This document shows, one piece after another, positions 26,019 to 37,527 of a stretch of 64,000 nt of DNA. A model generated the notes under the pieces. The model was not told the DNA's origin, searched no databases, and worked only from the letters and a program-made list of their open reading frames with translations. Where the stretch lies: contig CM040127.1 of NCBI GenBank assembly GCA_022559845.1, positions 37,720,708 to 37,784,707 on the forward strand. Reading direction: 5' to 3'. Position 1 is the stretch's first letter. Each line of letters starts with the position of its first letter. The position numbers were made by a program, and so were the translations under genes. This stretch comes from Amorphophallus konjac. Lineage: Eukaryota > Streptophyta > Magnoliopsida > Alismatales > Araceae.

Positions 26019-26919
26019 GTTAAGTATGTGGGCTGGGAGATCTGTGGGCCATCCAGGAGCATGGGGGAGGGATTGAAGGCCGGGGGAGAAGCCACTTAGC
26101 TGTGGTGGACTGGGAGAGAGGGTGAGGGTCTCCCTCCTTCCTAAACCAGTGGTCATAGCAGAGGGCCACGGAAGGAATCGAAGGGCCTATATGGCTAAGG
26201 ATCGTGGGAGGACGGTCATATAGACACGGAGGCCCCAAGAACACCAGAGAAATGGGGAGACGGAGGGAAGAACGGACAACCCGTTGGAAACCGCGAGGAC
26301 TAGCATAAGCCAACGAAATCAAAGAGAAAACCCAAGAGGAACAACTTTCATTCATGGGAATCGAGAGGGCACGGCCCTATATACATATCATAGCAAAAAG
26401 AATGCCAAAGATAATGCCATTGCCGAGAAAGGGAAAAAGGCCCCAGAAAAGAAAGAATACATAAAAGGAAGAGGGGGAACGGAGGGCAGGAGGGAGGTCA
26501 GCCGCCCCTAACTCTCTCCCCATTACATCGAACCCTCCCTCCCTTACTCTTGCTCTCTTCCGGTGGTGGTGGTCGTCGAAGGAAGCTCCCGGCAGGGAGG
26601 GAGCCTCTTCTTCTTCTTCTCTCTTCTTCTCTTTTCTTCCGCGTGTATGTGTCTATCCGTCTGCCTCTTGTCTTCTCCCTCTCTTCTCTCCTCTTGTTCG
26701 AAACGAAGGGGAGGGGTTTTTATACCCCGGACGGCGGGAGTCTTCGTGCAGGGGCGTCGAAGCGGGAAGTGGCCCGTGATCATGAGGTTTGACCTGCCTG
26801 TCCTGGCTGTCAGTGGACTAGGCCACGTGGCCCAACGATCGGCTGCCACCTCAGACGGCTCCACTGCGCGCCAAGGATGTGTAGGGCATGGGCCTCACGT
26901 CGCCCGTTGAAAGAGCTTC
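26019..26919. other. L2 internal spacer with pyrimidine tract
   Basis: It contains a CTTCTTCTT-rich pyrimidine tract near 26605-26720 and a TTTTTATACCCC TATA-like site near 26717. Overlapping open frames on both strands look compositional. Confidence 0.4.
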
Positions 26920-27454
26920 ACCGCTGTGCCGTTGAAGGGCTGAACAAGCGTGCCGCTGTGGTGCCAAAAGAGCGTACCGCTGGAGCCCCGGATGGGCGTG
27001 CCGCTGAAGACCCCAAAGGGCCGTGCCGCTGAAGCCCCAAAGGGCCGTGCCGCTGAAGCCTGCTGAGGGCGTGCCGCTGAAGCTGCTGAGGGCGTGCCGC
27101 TGAGGCCTGCTGAGGGCGTGCCGCTGAGGCCCCAAGGGGCAGTGCCGCTGAAGCCTGCTGAGGCCCCAAGGGGTGTGCCGGTGAAGACCCCCCCCCATGG
27201 GGGGTGTGCCGGCGAAGACCCCCCCCATGGGGGGTGTGCCGTTGAAGACCCCCCCATGGGGGTGTGCCGGTGAAGACCCTCTCATGGGGGTGTGCCGGTG
27301 AACCCCCTTGGGGGTGTGCCGGTGAACCCCCATAGGGGTGTGCCGGCGAGGGCCGCGGCAGGGTGTGCCGCTGAAGGGGGCGTGCCGCTGGAGGGTTCTG
27401 CCAGGGCGTGCCGCTGAGGCCTCAACTGGGCGTGCCGCTGAAGGGCTAAATGGG
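26920..27454. repeat. Minisatellite array 3 with C/G palindromes
   Basis: About 20 units with GTGCCGCTGAAG cores. In 27160-27350 the units (about 30-33 bp) also carry a CCCCCCATGGGGGG palindrome. In the minus direction all three frames stay open because the repeat lacks stop triplets; I do not treat this as a gene. Confidence 0.9.
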
Positions 27455-27663
27455 CGATTTTGAGCCCATTGTGAGCATGAGTTGTGGCCCATTTGATTTT
27501 CTTCGAGGCCCACGGGCTGTGGAGCCTTTTGTGCTTGATTTCCCCGGAGGTTTCTTCACTCGGCGCCGTTGTTGATGCTGGGCTGAGCATGACATTTTGG
27601 ATGTGCAATTTTCGGTGTCCACAGGTGCCCAAGGGGAAAGGGTAATCAAAAGAAAAATAAAAG

Positions 27664-27683
27664 GTCCCACCGTGATGGCCAAT
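27664..27683 (-). other. Candidate L2 primer-binding site
   Basis: Read on the minus strand, just inside the right LTR after AAT, is TGGCCATCACGGTGGGACC. It has the expected TGG start and a tRNA-like GTGGGACC end, but I cannot match it to a known plant tRNA. Confidence 0.35.
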
Positions 27684-29929
27684 TTGTAGATTCTAAGAAA
27701 TCCACTTAGAACAATTAAAAGAATAAAAATAAGCATGCACAAGGTGCTAATAAGGAGAGTGATCGCCAGAGACGCGAGGGTCTCAAAGGATATAAACAAT
27801 AACAATCAAGGGAGGGATCATGAATATAAATACCTCAAATGCGGGGAGATTGTGAGTGCTCCTTTCTCTTCCGATCGGCCGGCCGATGAAGAGAGTTTTC
27901 CTTGATTGATTACCCTTGCAAAAATTAAAGACAACAACCAATAAAGAATATGGATTAGAACCAAAGTGAGTGTAGCATCAAATTCATAATAAAGATGAGC
28001 ATGAAAATCATGTATAAGAACACACCTTATTTGGTGTTGGCCCTTTAAACCCCTGTGCAAAAGGGTATGGGAGATATGATGAATGATATGTAAATAAATG
28101 TGAGTGCAAAGTGTTGCACTGTGAGGAGGTTCTCAAACGTGGTTGAGAAAGTAGAGATGAATATATGAGATGTGTGCATGCTACTAATGCAGTTAAAAGG
28201 AAGAAAAAATATATAAAAGAGAAACTAGGAGGAGTAAGGAAATCCTGGGGGTTTTTCTCTGTTGATGGCTTTAGATCTTCAGTCGAGAGAAGCCTCCGAA
28301 CGATAAAGCTTTAGATGCAAAGAGACTTCTCCTTAAGCCGACGTTCGGGCAGCGTCTCCCTGTAAAAAAAAGAAATCTCCTCCTCCTTGAACGAGAGCCG
28401 CAGGGTTCTATTTTATAGGGCACAAACCACAAATTCGGTGGGATTAGAACGGGCAATAATCAACTACGGCAAGGACTCTACTTCCTTAATCCAACAGGGT
28501 GATCAAAACAGACAGGGAACTCTTCAGGAAAGGTTCTTTCGAACAGGACACGGAAGGGTAAAAGACGACTCTCAGACGGGCGTTAATTAAAATTAACGAC
28601 CTACCTTGAGGCGTTAATTCATGGATTTAATTTTAGCAATAAAACCTTCCTTATTTAAAAATGATGAAGAGACGCCTGAAGGATAGACGTTAATTATCAA
28701 CGTCCTTTAGATAAAATTCCGGAAAATGACGCCTCCACTGATAGGCGTCCATTGCAAAAGGGGCGTCCTTGAGCAAGCCGTTAATTCTTAAAGACGCCCT
28801 TGCTCAAGGCGTGAATTAAAAAAAGGACGACTTTCATAGGGGCGTTATTTCTGTTTTTGTGGGTGGCAGAGACGGTGGGAAATAGAGACAGAAGACAGAA
28901 TGTATAGACTTTAGCATTGTGAAAGGATGGATGTGTAGACTTAGGAAGTGAAGGAAGGATGTATAGACTTAGGACGCATGGAAGGCAATGTATAGACTTC
29001 GTGGCTGTGAAGGCAATGTATAGACTCTGGCTGGATAAAGGAAGAGGATGTATGGACTTTGGCGGAGCAGGATGTATGGACTTGGCTTGTGAGAAGGTGG
29101 AGAATGTATAGACTTAGGGGAAATGGATGTATAGACTTATGGGTGAATGAATGAAGAGGAGTGTACAGACTTTATGAAGAAGGACGATGTATAGACTTTG
29201 GGAAGAATGGGTGATGTATACTTTGGGAAGAATGGGCGATGTATAGACTTTGGCTGGATGAATGTATGGACTTGGCTGTGAAGGGAAACAGGATGTATAG
29301 ACTTCGTGAGTGGCTATATAGACTTAGTGGAAATGGATGTATAGACTTTATGAAGACGGTGGAACAGAGGATGAGTGTATAGACTTCATGAAGAATGAGA
29401 CGGATGAAGAGACGGTGCAGGAAGAGAAGGAATGTATAGACTTTATGAAGACGGTGAACAGTAATGTATGGACTTTAGGATGTGAGACGGAGGATTGTAT
29501 AGACTTCATGAAGAATGAGACGGTGGGATAGACGGTGAGATGTATAGACTTCATGAAGAATGAGACGGTGGAATGCTTAGACTTTTGAAGAATGAGACGG
29601 ATGAAATTTTGAGAATTGACGCCCACCCTTAAGTCACCATTTGATTAATCAACGCCCCTACTGGTAGTCGTCCATTTTTAAAAGAAACGCCTTTGGCCAA
29701 GCCGTTAATTAAAATGACGCCCCCTCTCCTGCCGTTAATTCTTAAAAATAGAGAAAAATGCCCAGGAAATCCAAAAAAATAGGAGAAAATAGGAAAAGGG
29801 AGGAAAAGGGGAGAAATCCAAGAAAAGTGGGAAAAATCACTCAAACAAAGTTAATTTGAGGGTCAAATTGGGGCATTGCGAGGCAATACGAGATGTACTC
29901 ATAGTAACGTCAATTTTGGCGTGTCTACA
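27684..29929 (-). repeat. L2 5' LTR (element on minus strand)
   Basis: 2246 bp, about 1% different from the left copy by eye. It has the same termini and the same motif array (28899-29585), followed by the target duplication TCCGG. Confidence 0.9.
28899..29585. repeat. Array of about 22 ATGTATAGACTT motifs, L2 right LTR
   Basis: The same motif array as at 15832-16515, with nearly identical spacers because it is the partner LTR. Confidence 0.9.
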
Positions 29930-29934
29930 TCCGG

Positions 29935-30568
29935 GACCAAAGACGCGCCCATTTCCCCCCGTCGGAATCCCGTCGAAAGCCGTAGACGATGGGTAAAGCG
30001 CGTGATTTTGGTGGGTACCCGTGACTCACGAGTGGGCGTGTCTAGCTGGCAAGACGTCCCAATATTTTTAGATTTTTTCGAAACGTCAAATCGATCGGCG
30101 GATCGGGAGCATCCGGGTGTCGAAAATTGAAGGCGTCCAGGCACCTGGACGCCTCAAATGGAGGCGTCCAGGTCCCTGGATGCCTTCACAATTATTATTA
30201 TTATTATTATTATTATTTATTTATTTTTTTTATTTTTTCACTGATAGAGGTGTCCAGGGACCTGGACGCCTCCAAGAAAACCTACCGGATCCCCCCGAAA
30301 GGCCGTCGGCAGCCATCCGCCACACATCTTCCTGGTTTCAGAATCTTCTGATACGTCCGATTGGTGGCGATGCCGTCTGTATGCCGCATGATTTCCGCAA
30401 CGAGGTAGTTTTCGGATGCCGAAGAAGTGTTACGTTACCCACTCAAAAGGTGAAAGAAGACTCAAGAATGGGAAGCACTCAAGCAATTCAAAATGCGAAA
30501 GCCACTGCGGAGCGTCATATAGTAATATGAGATTTTCTCACGGTGATGTCAGGAATAGCGTGTCTACT
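29935..30568 (-). repeat. L1 LTR, second segment (right of L2)
   Basis: It continues the L1 LTR interrupted at 14616. It contains GGCGTCCAGG-type palindromes at 30132-30185 and 30249-30275 and an ATT trinucleotide run at 30191-30217. It ends GTGTCTACT where L2 ends GTGTCTACA; the last base is a likely mutation. Confidence 0.7.
30191..30217. repeat. (ATT)n microsatellite
   Basis: Nine tandem ATT units within the L1 LTR. Confidence 0.9.
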
Positions 30569-30639
30569 GCTGCCCCGCCTTGACGTCTGCTTTGCAAGGG
30601 AGTGACGCGTAATGGAATGGTATCGAAGTGAAGTGAAAT

Positions 30640-32259
30640 TGTCATTCCCCAACGCGGAATATCGGAACGTACAGTTAGAAACTAGCTAGAGATAATATTA
30701 ATATGCTAAACTAAACAATCGTACAGGTGCTATGGAAAGAAGTACTTCTATTGATCAAGAAAGATTCCAAGTTTTATTACAATAACCATCAATGCTTAAA
30801 CACGATCAAACATAACTTCCAACTGATTCTAATACAATAACTGACTCCCAAAAGGTAAATAAAGTGCTAACACAACACTAAGGAGTAACGAATGTAAACA
30901 ACTATGCCAACTCGGCATCTACTAACAGGTACACTCAAGGGTATCACTCATGTCCCTCCCCTTCAGTATGTGCATCGTCACCTGAATAGCCTGGAAAGGG
31001 GGAAAACAACTATATGAGCTAACGCTCAGTAGATAATAACAGGCAAGTTTACATGATTAACCAATTAGTTACATTTTCAAATGCAATGACAAGAAAGGAA
31101 ATAACTGACGAGATGATAAAACAGCGTAATATAAAATCTTGCAAGGTCAAGAAATATATGATGACAAGAATTAACAAGAATATCAAGTACGAGAATGTTC
31201 AATAGGAAATTGAAATATAGAATTGGCTAACAAGCAAGTATTTTAAACATCAAGTCAAGCATGATAAAGTAACAAGAGATTTTCTGTCGTAGACGTCACG
31301 CTGATCATGCACTCGGTGCAATACCTCACCATGTCATTACAAACTCCCATGGGTACAAGTACTTTTCGGACGCTCTCCCCAGGACCAGACCGGGCCCTTA
31401 TGATGCGTTGGCATTGATTTGTTGGATCCAAGATCCCAAGTTTTGTCTAGACATTTAATCAAGTTTAATGGCCAATTAATCAGAGGAATTTCTGTCAAAA
31501 CTACGAGATTTAAGGACTAACATGTCCTAGGATTTATTAACTTAAAAACTCGATATACGGTCACTTCTGGGCCGTTTGACAAGACATACGGCTACTACTG
31601 GCTGCATTACAAGAGCTGGACCAAACTCAGTCCACGAGGTCAAGAATGAACGGTTGACAGTGTGCCGTTCAGGTAAGTATGCAATACGTGACCTTAAGAC
31701 ACAATTACGATACTTATACGGACTACACTAGACCGTTCATGGAGACAAGCAGTCAACTATGGGCTGCTCATGTGCTGATTAGCCCAAGTTGATCCGTGAC
31801 TTATAACTTAGCGATTTGGTCACGAATTTCCAGGTTGTAGCCGGGTCATACGGGTCTCAAAATGGCGGATTCTAACTCGCCGGATAGAGTGTCCGAGTAG
31901 AATCGTACTAAGGGACAACAATTTAGGCTTAATGGCCGTAATGCCATATAGATTGTTAGTGTGCTATTAGTCTATTCTACCGGGGTATAAGGGCTTTTAA
32001 TTGATTTCCTAACAGCCATTTCAAAATACCTTGATTCGTGAATTATTATAATCTCAATTTCAAGAGATAAGTTAATTACAAGATGGTAACTCAAGATACT
32101 AGAACACGCCAATAATGACAATAGACAGTAATACATGACAGTAATTTACTTTCAAAATTACCATTTTATTATATGGGTTTCTAATTAACCATTTGTGCGT
32201 TGAAGTGGAGATAGTAATCGGAATGGTTTATACACTTTGATTGAGTGCAGGGACCATTG
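30640..32259 (-). repeat. T2 3' LTR, first segment (interrupted by S1)
   Basis: It aligns base by base with 59501 onward. It stops at GGGACCATTG, where S1 is inserted, and resumes at 42780. Confidence 0.95.
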
Positions 32260-32720
32260 TGTTGTGCCCCTATGGTCATTTGAGTTCACTTGGGTAATTC
32301 GACATCATCCTATGGTCATTTGAGTTCTGTCGTATTCTTGGTTTTGATAATGGCTAAACACTATTAGTCATTGATATTTCCCACTCTCATGTGACTGACA
32401 TACGTGATGGTTCGATCATGACAGGTACATCATTACATGGACAAGAAAGACAGTGGAGTCGACAAAGTGAAAGCTCGTGGATCGCGCCCAAGCAAGGATG
32501 CGAAAACAAGCACAAGTCGACACGCGATATTCGGCTCGTCATCCATATAAGGTCAATGCACAAAGAAGCATAGCCAAGAGAATCCAAGGCCATAAACTCC
32601 GTTGATATCTTTTAGACTATCAAGGGAGATGCCACCGACATGCACGGGCTGCTAATGGAGTTGAACGACGGAGCTAGAACGGAAATTGGACCGACCCGGG
32701 ATAAGCCGGGTTCTGCCCAG

Positions 32721-32900
32721 CTGGCGGTCGACCGCCAGCACAGGGGCGGTCGACCGCCCCAGCCAGGGACCCCCCGACTGCAGTTCCTTCGGCTGCAGGT
32801 CGACCGCCAGCCACTGGCGGTCGACCGGATTTCCCAGGGACCATCTGTTTGTCAGGTGTTTCAGTAGCGGTCGACCGCCAGGAGCTGCAGGTCGACCGCC
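32721..32900. promoter_or_regulatory. S1 LTR GTCGAC palindrome cluster
   Basis: Six GTCGAC cores, including perfect 18-bp palindromes CTGGCGGTCGACCGCCAG (32721-32738) and GGGGCGGTCGACCGCCCC (32743-32760). The 3' LTR has the same cluster at 41554-41732. It lies about 140-320 bp upstream of the TATA box, in the U3 region. Confidence 0.8.
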
Positions 32901-33039
32901 AGCCCCGAGCCTTCAATATTGACTTTGTTTCCATCTTCGAAAAGGGCCATTCAACATGGATTTCTTTAATCCAAAAGTCACCTAATCACCCACAAATTGT
33001 GGATCTGGTCTGAGGCTTGTCTATAGACCATTCAAGGTC

Positions 33040-33046
33040 TATAAAA
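33040..33046 (+). promoter_or_regulatory. S1 LTR TATA box
   Basis: TATAAAA in the context GGTCTATAAAACCAATACAA. The S2 LTR has CCTATAAAACTTATACAAG at the matching place, so the context is conserved between the two elements. Confidence 0.65.
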
Positions 33047-33945
33047 CCAATACAAGAGGGTTGGAAACCCTATGGCTTCAAGGCTTCAAGGGAGATCAAG
33101 GGAGCTCATTTTCGAGGTACTGTAGCACCTCCGTGAACAGTGTTTCGGGAGGAAGTTCTTCATCCATTCCAAGGTATTTCCAGGTGAGATCTGAAGCAAG
33201 CAACCTCCAACAAAGCTAGATGCACTCAAGGTTCTCAAAGGTGATCAAAGCTACATCCATACATCTCTTCATCAACTCAAGCAGATTCAAGGAAGCACAA
33301 CTCACAAGGAAGAAGAAGCCATTGCTGTTGAATCAAGAAGAGTGTTTTGTGAAGAAGATAGAAGCCTCTATTGGTGATCTACATCCATCGAAGAATCCGA
33401 TTCAAGCTCCAGCAATTTCAGACAAGATATTTCTTCTTGAGCTCATTTCATATCATGTTTGAATAGCTTGATATTTGTTCTTTCTTATTCATGTCATTCG
33501 AACAATCAAAATTGAGAATCGTCCCTACCGGTGGTTAGTAGGAAGGCAATCGGAGGTTGTCCGATCTGCGTTGTTGACGTCCCTACCAGGTGGTTAGTAG
33601 GAAGGTAATCGGTGGTCTTTCCGATTTACGGTTCAGTGCGTGGCACTAGTGGAGCCTCACCGGATTTGGTGAGGGGTGGACGTAGGACTGGGGATTCAGT
33701 CCGAACCACCTTAAAATCTCGTGTGTTATGGTTTGTTTGTGTGATTGTTTCGTTCTAAATGCATGCTTAAGTTCGAATCGATATATTAGTAATCATCTTG
33801 CTAAGCAAATCGTTGTGTCCTTCGTTTAGCTAGTTATATTCCGCTGCAATTTATCTCATCTAGCTATATAGAGGGTTACATTGCGAAAAGAGGGGCAGAT
33901 CTATTCACCCCTCCCCTCTAGATCCGTTGTCCACTACACAACAAG

Positions 33946-33958
33946 TGGTATCAGAGCC
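33946..33958 (+). other. S1 primer-binding site (iMet tRNA)
   Basis: TGGTATCAGAGCC two bases after the LTR, the standard complement of the plant initiator tRNA-Met 3' end. Confidence 0.9.
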
Positions 33959-33970
33959 TAATCTCTCATT

Positions 33971-36089
33971 ATGGGGTCCAACGACCTTGAGGGAAATGGT
34001 GGATCAGCATCTAAGGGTTATTTACCTGAAGGACACTCTGTGAACAGACCTCCTTATTTCACTGGATCTAACTATCCTTATTGGAAACATCGCATGCAGG
34101 TGTTCATTCGCGCCCAAGACTACGAACTTTGGCGTGTGATCAGCAAAGTCCGTATGAGCTTATGGATAATGAGGACTTATGGACCAAAGAACAAATACGG
34201 CAATCCACCGTCAACTGGAGTGCTAAACATATCATGCAATGCTCACTCCATCCAGTTGAATTCTCAAGAGTAGCCACCTGCGCAACTACAAATTGATGTG
34301 GGATAAGCTAGAGTTAATCTACGAAGGAACCTCTCAGGTACGAGAAACAAAAGCCAATATTTTAGTTTCTGAATATGAAATGTTCCGCATGAAGCCTGAT
34401 GAGTCAATTCAAGATATGTATGCTGGCTTAACTGTGCTTACTAATAGTTTAACTGATTTGGGAAAGAAATATACAGAGCAAGAACTTGTAAGAAAAATTC
34501 TCAGATCATTAACTCCAGCATGGCACACGAAGGCAACCGTTGTTGAAGAATCGAGAGATCTCGCAACCACCAAGGTAGATGAACTCATTGGGTCATTAAT
34601 GACCTATGAGATCAACCTCAAGAACAAAGAGGCTGAGGCACCTAAGAAGAAGTCCCTAGCTCTTAAAGCTGGACCCAGTCGTCAAGATACTTCTGATGAA
34701 GGTGAGGATTCGGGAAGTGAGCGAGATGAGGATGACGTAGCCATGCTCACACGTAAGTTCAAGAAATTCCTGAGAAAGGAAGGTAAGAGCTTCATGAGAG
34801 GAAGGTCAAGGGTAAGAAATGGTTTCAAATCTAATTTTGAAAACTCTAAGAAATCTGACAAAATCATTTGTTATTCTTGCAACAAACCAGGGCATTTCAA
34901 GAATGATTGTCCCGACAGATTCAGAAAAGCTGACAAATGGAAGGGCAAGAAGAATAACAAGGCCATGGTGTCCACATAGAGCGATGAAGAGGAAAGTAAT
35001 GATGGAACTAGCTCCTCAGACAAAGAAAAAGAAGATTTCTGCCTCATGGCCAAAGGTGACGAAGAAATTGAGGTAAATTCTTCATTTGAAGATTATACAA
35101 TTGATGATTGGGAGGATGCATATATACAACTCATGGAAAAATATGAAATGTACAAAAAGGAAAATAAATCATTGAAAAAGAAAATCAATTCTTTTGTGCA
35201 TGATCATGAGAAGGATGATAAGAATGCTCTACTTGAAACTGAAATTGAAGATCTTAAGAAAATGAATGAGGATTTGGAAGAAGGAAGAAAAGAAATGGCT
35301 GACTTGGAAACTGAAAATGAAAACTTGAGAAATGAGATTGATAGCATTGAGCTAAAAATGCAAACCCATGAAAAGAAATGCAAACCCATGAAAAATATGA
35401 AGCTGTAAAACATGTCAACACTAAACTCTTTCAAAACATTGAAAACCTACAAAAAGAATTGAAGGATAAACAACAATCCTTAAAAATTTCGTGGATGGAA
35501 AAGAAAACCTAGATGCTTTGCTAGGTACTAGGATGAATTTCAACAAGGAAGGGTTGGGTTTTGAACCAACAAACAAAAGGCCAATTGGGCTAAAAACAGT
35601 CACATTTGTCTCATCTTCCGAAGCCTCCACCTCAACCATAACTCCCACACAAAACCAACAAAAACAAAAGGAGAAAGGAAAAGAAAAGATTGAAGGAGGA
35701 GTCACCAACATTCCAAAAAGCCTGTCCAAAGACCTAAGAAAGGTCGACCTTCCCCGCAGCATAGGTCAACACATTCTTGGCCATTGCATACTCAATCTTC
35801 CAGATATCACCAAAACTGGATTGCACATTCATATAGGCCAACACCACCATACTTTTGGAGAAATTGTGATTCATGTGTTCATCAATCCCATAGGTGGCAA
35901 AACAATCACTTTCAACCCAAAACCAACCAACGGCCTCAAAGGTTTAAGAAGCAAACCTCCTCAAACTTTCACAAATTCCAACAAAGAGCCTCCAAACAGA
36001 AAATGAATGTCAAGGTTGAAAAGAAAAACCAAATCCCTACTCTAAGCAAACAAAATATGAATGTTAGAAAAGTCTGGATTCCAAAATAA
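33971..36089 (+). pseudogene. S1 gag, frameshifted
   Basis: It starts at ATG 33971 (EGHSVNRPPYFTGSNYPYWK), the usual Sirevirus gag opening. It shifts near 34150 and 34285, then reads through the retro-gag core (MWDKLELIYEGTSQVRETKA, LVRKILRSL, DELIGSLMTYEIN). The CCHC knuckle is CYSCNKPGHFKNDC at about 34870. A stop TAG at 34977 replaces the Trp found in S2 (MVATWSDEE). A long acidic coiled coil follows (35046-35408), then further shifts near 35395, 35490 and 35720, and a Pro/Gln/Lys tail. The intact protein would form the virus-like particle shell. It is clearly dead. Confidence 0.85.
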
Positions 36090-36164
36090 ATGGTTTCATG
36101 CTTTGAAAATTTGAAGAGTATGATGGGACCCAAACTTGGTTGGGTTCCAAACACATTTACTTAA

Positions 36165-37391
36165 TTGCTTGTGCAGGAGTGTCTTGCAGCCATACATAAC
36201 AGGTGGTACCTTGATAGCGGCTGTTCAAGATATATGACTGGAGACAAATCAAAATTTTGTCTCTTGGAGGAAATGGAAGGAGGACATGTCACATTTGGAG
36301 GGAACAACAAAGGAAAAATCATTGGAACAGGTAATGTAGGTAAGAACCTCTCCAACTCCATTGGAAATGTGTTGCTAGTTGAAGGTTTGAAATATAACCT
36401 ACTAAGCATAAGTCAATTGTGTGATAAAGGTCACAAAGTGTTGTTTGATTCTCATGAATGTAAAATCTTTGAACCAAAATCTGACAAGGTAAAATTTTCT
36501 AGTAAGAGAGTCAACAATGTTTACATGATTGACTTAGATGATCCTACTTATTCAAACCTTTGTCTTGCTGCTCCAAAATCAGAAATTGCTTGGTTATGGC
36601 ATCGTAGACTAGGACATGCTAGCTACAATGTCTTACATAAATTGTTAAAGCATTCAATGGTGAAAGGTTTGCCTGAACTATCCTTTAAACAAGAAAATAA
36701 ATTGTGTGATGCATGTGCCCTAGGTAAACAAACTAGAAAATCATTCAAGGGAAGATCTGAAAATACATCATCCAAACCACTCGAGCTAATTCATATGGAC
36801 TTGTTTGGTCCAACCAGAACTGCTAGTTTAAGTGGTAGAAAATATGGATATGTCTTGGTGGATGACTTTTCTAGGTTCACATGGGTTTTCTTTCTCACAC
36901 ATAAGAATGATGCTTTTGACGAGTTTCAGGCACTCTACATGAAGATAAAGCAGGATGGTGAGTTTAAAATTTCTAAGATTCAATCTGATCATGGTGGTGA
37001 ATTTGAAAATGCTGATTTCTATAATCTCTGCAGGGCTGAAGGCATTTCACACCGATTCTCTTCACCAAGAACGCCGGAGCAAAATGGTGTAGTTGAAAGA
37101 AGAAACCGAACACTTGTAGAGATGGCAAGAACCATGCTTGCTGAACGGCAACTTCCAAGGAGATTTTGGGCTGAAGCGGTAAACTCGGCATGTTACATTA
37201 TCAACTGCTCTATGGTAAGGCCACATACCAAAAAGACTCCTTATGAGTTGCTGAAAGGTAAAAAGCATTCTCTCTCACATATGAAAGTGTTTGGGTCAAA
37301 ATGCTTCATCCACAACAATGACAAAAGAGATTTAGATAAATTCGAGCCCAAGAGCGATGAAGGAAAAACGATGAAGATGGAGAATTCCTGA
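36165..37391 (+). pseudogene. S1 protease-integrase, 3'-truncated by deletion
   Basis: Protease motif YLDSGCSRYMTGD (the catalytic Asp lies in LDSG). GAG-pre-integrase domain WLWHRRLGHASYN with CDACALGKQ (HHCC zinc site). Integrase core: MDLFGPT (D), [11 protein letters not shown] (D) and NGVVERRNRTL (E). After VFGSKCFIHN and KFEPKSDEG the expected copia stretch (IFLGY, VVEES) is missing and the frame ends at 37391, so a deletion removed the integrase tail and the link to RT. An in-frame TAA (about 36160) separates this ORF from gag, at the same place as a TGA in S2. Confidence 0.85.
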
Positions 37392-37527
37392 ACATGAAGG
37401 ACAAGAGCGATCCTCCACAAGAAGAAATAAAAGAAGATGGTGACCTAGCTGAATCAAATAATGCAAGGGATCAAGCTCCAGAGAAGGCAACGACTCTACA
37501 AACATTAGAATTCTTAAGGATCATCCC

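Larger units (their letters stand above)
14617..29929 (-). mobile_element. L2: complete 15.3-kb LTR element without pol
   Basis: Two 2246-bp LTRs (14617-16862 and 27684-29929), both TGTAGATTC to GTGTCTACA on the + strand, are flanked by the 5-bp target duplication TCCGG (14612-14616, 29930-29934). I count roughly 25 differences between the LTRs, mostly transitions, so it is fairly young. Minus orientation is preferred because the longest gag-like ORF is on that strand, a TGG-starting primer-site candidate lies inside the right LTR, and a purine tract (AAGGCGGGGCAG) abuts the left LTR. The 10.8-kb interior has no RT, RNase H or integrase that I can find. It therefore resembles a LARD/TR-GAG element mobilised in trans. 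Confidence 0.85.
32260..33943 (+). repeat. S1 5' LTR
   Basis: TGTTGTGCCCC to CTACACAACA. Six palindromic GTCGAC sites lie at 32721-32900, a TATAAAA box at 33040, and an R/U5-like GTGGACGTAGG..CCGAACCAC block at about 33678-33708 that S2 shares. Confidence 0.95.

Noticed and set aside
26851..27513. 220-codon minus-strand ORF with GTPPMGG/LQRHA repeats
   Set aside because: All three frames are open through the minisatellite; the pattern comes from the repeat, not from selection on a protein.
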